From the NCBI GenBank assembly GCA_965530755.1, contig CBESNA010000018.1:9828-73827 (forward strand): a stretch of 64,000 nucleotides of DNA, given 5' to 3'. The DNA comes from SZUA-35 sp965530755 (GTDB taxonomy: Bacteria > Actinomycetota > Acidimicrobiia > Acidimicrobiales > SZUA-35). This document shows positions 9,319 to 15,726 of this stretch, one piece after another. Position 1 is the first letter of the stretch. Every line of letters begins with the position of its first letter. A program made the translations under genes and the position numbers. The notes beneath the pieces were generated by a model, which made no database searches, had not been told where the DNA came from, and saw nothing but the letters and a program-made list of their open reading frames with translations.

Positions 9319-9837
9319 TCATGTCTGCGCGGTGCCATCGGCGATGCGGGCAGCGGCAGACACCAGCTCGCGACCGTCAGGACCGAGTTGACGGCCCAGG
9401 AGACGCTCGGTCACCACGATCGCCTCTGCCGTCTCCGGAACCATGCCGGACCAGCGGAAATAGCCACCGAGAAGCCCGGCGAGGCGATCCGAGATCTCCT
9501 CCATGTGCAGCAGGATCCGGGACTTCGAGGTCAACAGGGCCTGCAGTTCCGGGTACATCTGAGCAAGCGCGATCTCGGTGTCGAGGGAGCGCGGAAACGG
9601 CCAATGCTTCCAGCGGACACCCAGCTCGTCGTAGCTGTGGAGGTTGTGATCCGACGTGATCATGGAGACAACGAAGTCGAAGTGCTGCTCCCGGATCCAG
9701 ATGATCTCCTCTTGCCGGCGCACCTTGCGATGGTTCGTTCCGTACCCACCTGGTCGCTCGGAGATGGCCAACTGCTCGCCGATCACCCATTGGAAGTGGC
9801 GAGGTTCGATCCCCTGCGCCCACTTGCCTTTCGCCAT
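9319..9837 (-). CDS. Dual-specificity-phosphatase-like protein lacking the catalytic cysteine
   Basis: 172 aa. The stretch VVSMITSDHNLHSYDELG followed by WKHWPFP matches the early strands of a DSP/PTP fold, and ILLHMEEISDRLAGLLGGYF matches the position of the P-loop HCx5R plus following helix. Here the signature is His111-Met112-x5-Arg118: the nucleophilic Cys is Met. This predicts a non-catalytic, perhaps ligand- or phosphate-binding protein. It sits between folP and folB, so a role linked to pterin/folate synthesis is an inference from position only. The fold call comes from motif reading and has not been checked structurally. Confidence 0.65.
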   Translation of the reverse strand: MAKGKWAQGIEPRHFQWVIGEQLAISERPGGYGTNHRKVRRQEEIIWIREQHFDFVVSMITSDHNLHSYDELGVRWKHWPFPRSLDTEIALAQMYPELQALLTSKSRILLHMEEISDRLAGLLGGYFRWSGMVPETAEAIVVTERLLGRQLGPDGRELVSAAARIADGTAQT

Positions 9838-9936
9838 CTGACTCGCCTTCCGAATGCCTCGATCGTGACTTCAGAGGATGCCGGATTTCTCGACGAATGA
9901 AGCACCTCGCCACGGGTTGTTCAGCAAGGAGTCCGT

Positions 9937-10749
9937 TCAGCGGTGCGACTCGACCACCGCAAGGGCCTCCGCCGTCGCCGCAACGTCGTGTACTCGCACC
10001 ATGTCGACACCGGCCAGAGCGGCCTGGCAGGCGGTCGCGACCGAACCCTCGAGGCGATTGTCGGCAGCCACTGACTCGACGCCGTCCGATCTTGCGAGCA
10101 GCGTGCCCAGCATCGCTTTCCGGCTGGTGCCGACCACGACCGGATGGCCGGAGTCGACGAATCGGCCGATCGAAGCGAGAAGGGCCAGATTGTGTTCGAG
10201 CTTCTTGCCGAATCCGAATCCTGGATCAATCCACACGTGATCGACGCCGAATGCCCGGGCACTGTCCGCTCGATCAACGAGATACGCCAATACGTCGTCG
10301 ACCACCGAGACATACGACGGGTCGGATTGCATCGTCTCCGGCACCCCCCGCATGTGCATGGCGATCCATCCGACTCCGACATCGGCTGCCACCTCCGCCA
10401 GCGACGCCGACACGTCGTTGAGGACCACCGCCCCGGCCTTCACTGCGGCCCGGGCCACCGCCTCGTGGCGTGTGTCGATCGAAACGGGACAGAACTCGGA
10501 GATCGCCTCGATGACAGGCACCACTCGCTGCAGCTCCATCTCGATGGGCACCGGGGCCGCTCCCGGACGTGTCGATTCTCCTCCGACATCGATGAGATCG
10601 GCCCCCTCGAGGACCATCGCCCTTGCCCGCGCGATGGCAGTGTCGACATCGAGGTTGGCTCCTCCATCGCTGAACGAATCAGGGGTGACGTTGAGGATCC
10701 CGAGGACGAGAGGACGACGACGATCAGGGTCCGTGACGAGCTTCATCAT
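9937..10749 (-). CDS. folP: Dihydropteroate synthase
   Basis: Condenses hydroxymethyldihydropterin pyrophosphate with p-aminobenzoate; target of sulfonamides. 270 aa with both signatures: LGILNVTPDSFSDGG and ADLIDVGGESTRPGA, plus PVSIDTRHEAVA, GWIAMHMRGVPETMQ, DPGFGFGKKLEHNL and VGTSRKAMLG. ATG 10749 overlaps the tilS stop by 4 bp. A 99-bp gap separates it from the next gene. Confidence 0.97.
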   Translation of the reverse strand: MMKLVTDPDRRRPLVLGILNVTPDSFSDGGANLDVDTAIARARAMVLEGADLIDVGGESTRPGAAPVPIEMELQRVVPVIEAISEFCPVSIDTRHEAVARAAVKAGAVVLNDVSASLAEVAADVGVGWIAMHMRGVPETMQSDPSYVSVVDDVLAYLVDRADSARAFGVDHVWIDPGFGFGKKLEHNLALLASIGRFVDSGHPVVVGTSRKAMLGTLLARSDGVESVAADNRLEGSVATACQAALAGVDMVRVHDVAATAEALAVVESHR

Positions 10750-11615
10750 TCGACTCGCAGGACCCCAGCGGTCCGCCTGATCGTCCGTCCACCACTGATC
10801 TGGCAGCTCGTCGTGCCACCACGGACGACGGCCAAAACTCGCTCGAGCTCGGCTGCAGAAGGGGCGTACCCTTCTTCGTTGGTGAGCCAGCGCCTGAGCG
10901 CCGTTGCGGCAATGACAGCCGGAAGTGCTCGCAGACCCGCAGCGTCGGTCGGGTCGACACCGTCTGCCAATCGACGGAATTCGTCGGCGCCCTCACGAGC
11001 CACGTCGGCACTCCGGTTCAGCAATGGGACGACATCTCGATCGCTGATGTCCGCCATCAACGGCAACAGCTCGTGGCGCACCCGGTTGCGGACGAACCGC
11101 ATGTCCTGATTCGACGGGTCGTCGACTGTCGAGATCGACAACTCAGCACACAGCCGCGCTGTCTCGCGACGCCTCAGCGCGAGAATCGGGTGACGGTGAC
11201 CCGGTGTCATCGCTGCGAGACCGTCGAGACCAGCCCCTCGCATCATGTTGACCAGCACCGTTTCGGCCTGATCGTCGGCGGTGTGGCCCGTCATTGCATC
11301 AGGGCCGAGGATGTCGTGGCGCGCACGACGAGCTCTGGCCTCCAGGTCGCCACCAGGAGGGACCTGCGCCCGCTCGGCGCGGAACGACGCGCCGAATCGA
11401 TCAGCGACGGCCCTCACGATGCCGGCCTCGCCAGTCGCTTCGGGTCGAAGGCCGTGGTCGACATGAACGGCGGTGACGTCGAGATCGACGGCCACGGCCA
11501 GAACGAGAAGGGCCGTCGAATCTGCGCCACCGGAGACCGCACAGACGACGGAGGTCCCTGCCTCCGGGAAGTCGCAACGATCGAGCAGCGAGGCCACCAG
11601 GGCATCGCCAGACAC
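10746..11615 (-). CDS. tilS: tRNA(Ile)-lysidine synthetase
   Basis: Modifies C34 of tRNA(Ile2) to lysidine so that it reads AUA instead of AUG. From the chosen GTG at 11615 the protein is 289 aa. It carries the PP-loop CAVSGGADSTALLVLA, then HVDHGLRP, ARRARHDIL, GHTADDQAETVLVNMMRG and a DPSNQDMRFVRNRVRHELLPLM segment. The start at 11615 lies 8 bp past the stop of the metalloprotease gene; the longer open frame to 11714 would overlap it and adds no conserved sequence. Confidence 0.93.
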   Translation of the reverse strand: MSGDALVASLLDRCDFPEAGTSVVCAVSGGADSTALLVLAVAVDLDVTAVHVDHGLRPEATGEAGIVRAVADRFGASFRAERAQVPPGGDLEARARRARHDILGPDAMTGHTADDQAETVLVNMMRGAGLDGLAAMTPGHRHPILALRRRETARLCAELSISTVDDPSNQDMRFVRNRVRHELLPLMADISDRDVVPLLNRSADVAREGADEFRRLADGVDPTDAAGLRALPAVIAATALRRWLTNEEGYAPSAAELERVLAVVRGGTTSCQISGGRTIRRTAGVLRVE

Positions 11616-11623
11616 GGGCTCGG

Positions 11624-12733
11624 TCAGGAGCCGGTCGAGGCGGTCATGCGGCTGATCCACAGCTCCGGCAACCGGATCTCGTCGATGGCCGGCAAGGCAT
11701 CCGGGCCGGTCCACACTTGATCGAACAACTCTCGCCCACCAGCGAACTCGACGGCGTGGATGAACTTCTGGCCCTCTTCGTACTGCGCCAGCTTGGCCTC
11801 GAACCCGAGCAGGCGCTGGATGATCTTGGTCGGTCCGGATCCGGCGTTGCGGCGCTTCGTGAAAACACGAGCGAAACGCGGTTGCGACGGAATCTGGTCG
11901 CGGCCAGCCCGGCTCATCGTGACGTCGCCGTGACCTTCGAGCAGACTCATCAGCCCACTGACCTTGTCGAGCGTCTCGCGCTGCTTCGGCGAGGCCAGGA
12001 GCTGCTGGAGACCACCGTCGGTGAGTCCTTCGATACCGGCTCGCTTCTTCTCGATGGCCGACTTGGCGGCGTCGATGAAGCGGCTCGGATCGGGATCGAC
12101 ATCATCCATGAGCTCGTTGACGAGCGAGAGGAAGTACGGACGGAGCCAGGGAACTGCGGTGAACTGCGCCCGATGGGTGCATTCGTGGATCGCGATCCAG
12201 AGTCGGAACTCCTTCGGCGGGAACCCGTAGCGCTTCTCGATGGAGAGCACGTTCGGACCGACGTAGTAGACGAGGTCCTGCGACTCGGGGTTCTCGTCCT
12301 CGATGATCAGCAGGTCGTACTGACCAATGACCCGGCCGGACATCCAGCCGAGCAGCGCACCGACCTCGGCACCGGCGAACTTCGGGCCGACCTTCTCTGA
12401 GACTGGTTCGAGGACGCTCGCGATCGCTGCCCCGATCCGCGACGGCTCATCGTCAGAGGGCTGGTTGAGTTTCTCGAGCAACGGGCGTGTGAGTCGATCG
12501 AAGCTCGCCAGGTTTGCGTCGACCCAACCGGCACGGTCAGTGACACGACCACGAGCCGGGCCGGCCAGTGAGACGAGACCGGTCTCCGCTGCGACGAGGT
12601 CCTCTGCCTGGCTGGTGAGCGAGATCATGTCGGTTGCCAGCGTCTCGAGCGCGCCGCGGTCGACATCGGCGTCGGAGTTTCCGATCTTCGCCGCGACTCG
12701 GCGGGCGGTGCCCCAATCGACCGAGACGCCCAT
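11624..12733 (-). CDS. Zinc-dependent metalloprotease of the F420-associated DUF2342 family
   Basis: 369 aa. It carries a zinc-binding HExxH motif as HECTH in LWIAIHECTHRAQF, and family landmarks such as the N-terminal VDWGTARRVAAKI and GWVDANLASFDRLTRPLL. These proteins occur in F420-producing actinobacteria and are named for co-occurrence with F420 biosynthesis; their substrate is not established. It directly abuts a tiny membrane-protein gene upstream and is followed by tilS, a pairing common in actinobacteria. Confidence 0.88.
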   Translation of the reverse strand: MGVSVDWGTARRVAAKIGNSDADVDRGALETLATDMISLTSQAEDLVAAETGLVSLAGPARGRVTDRAGWVDANLASFDRLTRPLLEKLNQPSDDEPSRIGAAIASVLEPVSEKVGPKFAGAEVGALLGWMSGRVIGQYDLLIIEDENPESQDLVYYVGPNVLSIEKRYGFPPKEFRLWIAIHECTHRAQFTAVPWLRPYFLSLVNELMDDVDPDPSRFIDAAKSAIEKKRAGIEGLTDGGLQQLLASPKQRETLDKVSGLMSLLEGHGDVTMSRAGRDQIPSQPRFARVFTKRRNAGSGPTKIIQRLLGFEAKLAQYEEGQKFIHAVEFAGGRELFDQVWTGPDALPAIDEIRLPELWISRMTASTGS

Positions 12734-12865
12734 CTATTGCTTCTTCGGGTAGCGGGGGCTCTCGACCTTGGCGAAGTAGCCGACGACCACAGCCAGAATC
12801 GTCGCCAACGTACCGATGGCGAGGAAGAGGCCGATCCAGAAATGCCAGATGACAGCGAGCATCAT
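12734..12865 (-). CDS. Small single-pass membrane protein, 43 aa
   Basis: A 43-codon frame starting at tandem ATGs (12865) and ending TAG immediately before the metalloprotease ATG, with no gap. Residues 3-31 form one continuous hydrophobic helix (MLAVIWHFWIGLFLAIGTL onward) followed by a basic tail ending YPKKQ. Exact abutment to both neighbours and a clean TM helix support a real gene. Function unknown; it may accompany the metalloprotease at the membrane. Confidence 0.7.
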   Translation of the reverse strand: MMLAVIWHFWIGLFLAIGTLATILAVVVGYFAKVESPRYPKKQ

Positions 12866-12879
12866 GTGAGTCTAGGCGT

Positions 12880-13137
12880 TCAGCTGTCGAGCGCGTGAAG
12901 CGCGTCGAGCACGCGATCTCGAAGGCCGCTCGGCAGTTCGGTACGGCACTTCTGGCTCACGACGGTCTTCAGCTCACCGTGGAACTCGAACGCATCGAGA
13001 CAGGGTGCACAGGCATCGAGGTGGCTGCTGATCGACGCCCGCTTGGCATCGGTGAGCTCACCATCGAGAAACTCGTACAGCTCTTCGACGGCCGCCTTGC
13101 AGTCGGTCGAGTTTGCAGAACACGGATCTTGGGTCAT
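12880..13137 (-). CDS. Zinc-binding anti-sigma factor, RsrA type
   Basis: 85 aa with the ZAS pattern: an early Cys (DCKAAVEELYEFLDGEL) and HLDACAPCLDAF giving HxxxCxxC. In Streptomyces, RsrA holds SigR inactive until thiol oxidation releases zinc. The ATG overlaps the sigma-factor stop by 4 bp, the standard layout for such a pair. A role in thiol-oxidative stress is inferred from the family and from context. Confidence 0.88.
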   Translation of the reverse strand: MTQDPCSANSTDCKAAVEELYEFLDGELTDAKRASISSHLDACAPCLDAFEFHGELKTVVSQKCRTELPSGLRDRVLDALHALDS

Positions 13138-13751
13138 GAGCTCGGCATCGTGGAGTGGCTTTCGGGGACACTGTCGACAGTGGGCTCAGGATCCGGAGGA
13201 TCGGCAAGCCCTCGAGCGACGGCAAAGTCATACAACTCTCGCTGCAGCGTTTTTCTTCCACGATGGAGACGACTCATGACGGTGCCGATCGGGATGTCGA
13301 GCATCTCGGCGATCTCCTTGTAGGCGAATCCCTCGACGTCGGCCAACAACACGGCGGCTCGATAATTGTCCGACAAGGCGTCCATCGCCGCCACGACCTC
13401 CGCCTCGGAGAACAGATCCATGAGCTCGTCCTCGGCGCTGCGGCCAAGCGTGCCGGGCGTCGCGAGCTTCTTGTAGAGGTAGAGATCACCGATGTCGTCG
13501 AGTTCTGTCTCCTCAGGGCGCCGCTGCTTCGCCCGATAGCGATTGATCTGGGAGTTGGTCAGGATCCGGAAGAGCCACGCCCGCAAGTTGGTTCCCGCGG
13601 TGTAGGACTCGTAGCTGCGGAACGCCTTGAGGTAGGTCTCCTGAACGAGATCCTCGGCGTCGGCCGAATTTCTCGTGAGCCGGAGGGCGTGGGAGTACAA
13701 CGCCGGCATGAACTCTTCGGTGTCCTCGACAAACGTCGCGCGATCAGCCAC
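13134..13751 (-). CDS. sigR: ECF sigma factor, SigR/SigH-like
   Basis: 205 aa. Region 2 includes ALRLTRNSADAEDLVQETYLKAF and RAWLFRILTNSQINRYR; region 4 includes LSDNYRAAVLLADVEGFAYKEIAEMLDIPIGTVMSRLHRGR. The match to the SigR/SigH group rests on the region 2 sequence and on the overlapping ZAS anti-sigma gene. In this group the sigma factor drives thioredoxin and mycothiol genes. No GGAAT/GTT-type autoregulatory promoter was found in the short upstream region next to the tRNA-Thr gene. Confidence 0.9.
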   Translation of the reverse strand: MADRATFVEDTEEFMPALYSHALRLTRNSADAEDLVQETYLKAFRSYESYTAGTNLRAWLFRILTNSQINRYRAKQRRPEETELDDIGDLYLYKKLATPGTLGRSAEDELMDLFSEAEVVAAMDALSDNYRAAVLLADVEGFAYKEIAEMLDIPIGTVMSRLHRGRKTLQRELYDFAVARGLADPPDPEPTVDSVPESHSTMPSS

Positions 13752-13826
13752 TGGTGGACCCTACCGAACCGGAGTGACACCCCAGGCACCGAGCGAGGCA
13801 GCGATGCGTGCGGGGCAGTGCTGACG

Positions 13827-13899
13827 AGCCCGGACCGAGAATCGAACTCGGGACCTTTTCATTACGAGTGAAACGCTCTACCGACTGAGCTATCCGGGC
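13827..13899 (-). tRNA. tRNA-Thr (anticodon CGT)
   Basis: Read on the minus strand: acceptor GCCCGGA pairs with TCCGGGC, D-arm GCTC-loop-GAGC, anticodon stem TTTCA/TGAAA with loop CTCGTAA (anticodon CGT, reads ACG), T-arm CCGAG-TTCGATT-CTCGG, discriminator T. 73 nt, CCA not encoded. It lies between sigR and holB. Confidence 0.95.
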
Positions 13900-13960
13900 A
13901 AGCCGAGCACTCTAGCGGTGTTGGACCGCTTGCGAAATGCCGTTCCGTCGTCGAGTCGAA

Positions 13961-15046
13961 TCAGCCACGCAGCGACGCGAGATCAAGAAGAAGCGACTGG
14001 AGCATCAGGGGTTCGTTCGGGTTGCGACGGATGGCCTCGACCGCGCGTTGTACTGCCGCGAGGGATTCGGTTGACGCGTCGTGGCTGGACTCGATCAAGC
14101 GGTCGCGATATCGATGCGACAGTGTGGCCAAACCGAAGATCAGCTCATCGACCCGCAGTTTGCGTATCTCTCGCTTCTGCTTGGCCACGAGGGTGCTGCG
14201 CCCTGATCCACGTTCGCCGGTCAGCTCGACGCGTGCATCGAGCTCCTCCAGCTGGGTCTGGTGTTGGACCTCGAGCGGCTCCTGCGCTGCATCCATGGCC
14301 TCGCGAACTTGCTGGACGAGCTCGACCACCATCGAACCCGTGCCGTCGAGGCGATCGGGAATCGTGCGCCAGAGCTCGGCTCGTTCGGCGAGAGCGTCGT
14401 CGGTGGCGAGCAGCTTGGCCCGTTCGAAGTCGCCATTGGCCGCCGCTGCTGCTGCTTTCGCTCTGCCCGGCGGCACTCCGGCCGCAAAGAGCGACGTCTC
14501 GATGATCTGGGTCGAGATCGGCGAGAACTCCACCGGAACGCAGCGGCTGGCGATCGTGACGATCTCGGGTGGTACCTCCTGCGCGAGGAGCACGAAGATC
14601 GCGGTTGCCGGTGGCTCCTCGATGATCTTCAACACCTTGCCGATCGACGCCTCATTGATCAGCTCGATCGACGGCACCACGATCACCTTGCGTGCGCCCT
14701 CCACCGGCGAGGTCGACGCTTGGCGGATGATCTCCTCGGCGTCGGAGACCGTGAGGAACGCGCTCTCGGGATCGATCATCACGAGATCGGGATGACTCGC
14801 AGCCAGGGCGAGACGGCGATGTCGAGAGGCCGCCGCCGTGTCGCCTGCTGCTACGGCATCGCTCGACAGGAGCAGGGCAGCGAAACCCAGCGCGGCCCTG
14901 GTGGTCCCGGCACCCGGACTCCCGAGGAACAGGTACGCATGCACGGGGGCCGTGGCTGCGGCATCGAGCCGGGCGGTGGCCACGTCCTGACCGACCACCT
15001 CTGACCAGACGTCCGGCAGCGTCCCTGCGTCGTCGACGAGAGTCAC
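13961..15046 (-). CDS. holB: DNA polymerase III delta-prime subunit (clamp loader)
   Basis: 361-aa clamp-loader ATPase-like subunit. It shows WSEVVGQDVATARLDAA, a degenerate Walker A (FLGSPGAGTTRAA, with Thr replacing the usual Lys), ARKVIVVPSIELINEASIGKVLKIIEEPP, and a sensor-like IASRCVPVEF. Loss of the P-loop Lys is in keeping with delta-prime, which does not hydrolyse ATP. ATG 15046 overlaps the tmk stop by 4 bp, the usual tmk-holB pairing. Confidence 0.92.
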   Translation of the reverse strand: MTLVDDAGTLPDVWSEVVGQDVATARLDAAATAPVHAYLFLGSPGAGTTRAALGFAALLLSSDAVAAGDTAAASRHRRLALAASHPDLVMIDPESAFLTVSDAEEIIRQASTSPVEGARKVIVVPSIELINEASIGKVLKIIEEPPATAIFVLLAQEVPPEIVTIASRCVPVEFSPISTQIIETSLFAAGVPPGRAKAAAAAANGDFERAKLLATDDALAERAELWRTIPDRLDGTGSMVVELVQQVREAMDAAQEPLEVQHQTQLEELDARVELTGERGSGRSTLVAKQKREIRKLRVDELIFGLATLSHRYRDRLIESSHDASTESLAAVQRAVEAIRRNPNEPLMLQSLLLDLASLRG

Positions 15047-15702
15047 GATGGCCGACCGACCGTGGCCGGGTCCGAGGTTTCGTCGAACCGGGCGGTCACG
15101 GCGGCCCAGACCGACGCAGCCACTTGGTCGATGGAACGCGTCGCATCGATCACGACCCAGCCGCGGGGATCGTCGGCTGCCAATGCATCGAAGGTGGACG
15201 CAACCCGAGCGTGGAACTCGTCGACCTCGGACTCGAGACGATCCAGAGCGCGTGACCGACGCGCTGCCGCCGCATCAGCCGGGCAATCGAGCAGAAGGAC
15301 CAGATCCGGCCACAAACCGTCGAGTGCCCAGTCGTTCACCGTCCGCACCGCGTCGACGCCCAGGGCCCTACCTCCACCCTGGTAGGCCAACGACGAGTAC
15401 GCCGTTCGGTCCGAGATCACGTGGTGACCCGCGACAAGGGCCGGCCTGACGACCTCGTCCATGTGTTGGGCCCGGTCGGCTGCCATCAGCAGCGTCTCGG
15501 CCCGCTCTCCGACTGGCGCCTGATCGACGTCGAGCAACAACCGGCGAAGCTCGCGGCCGAGAGCGGTGGCACCCGGCTCGTGGGTGACGACAGGCGAGCC
15601 ATTTCCCTCGGCATCGAGCTCGCTGAGCGCACGCGCCAACAGGCGGACCTGGGTGCTCTTCCCCGATCCCTCGCCCCCCTCGAATGCGATGTAGAGCGCC
15701 AC
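15043..15702 (-). CDS. tmk: Thymidylate kinase
   Basis: Phosphorylates dTMP to dTDP. 219 aa with P-loop FEGGEGSGKSTQ, the substrate-binding THEPGAT segment, VISDRTAYSSLAYQGGGR, and a LID-like region RRSRALDRLESE. Family-typical length. It is translationally coupled to holB and lies 24 bp after topA on the same strand. Confidence 0.96.
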   Translation of the reverse strand: MALYIAFEGGEGSGKSTQVRLLARALSELDAEGNGSPVVTHEPGATALGRELRRLLLDVDQAPVGERAETLLMAADRAQHMDEVVRPALVAGHHVISDRTAYSSLAYQGGGRALGVDAVRTVNDWALDGLWPDLVLLLDCPADAAAARRSRALDRLESEVDEFHARVASTFDALAADDPRGWVVIDATRSIDQVAASVWAAVTARFDETSDPATVGRPS

Positions 15703-15726
15703 GGTCGAACTCTAGGAGGCGACGCC

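Noticed and set aside
9796..9816. GGTTCGATCCC-like string as a tRNA T-arm
   Set aside because: Located in a coding region with no cloverleaf around it.
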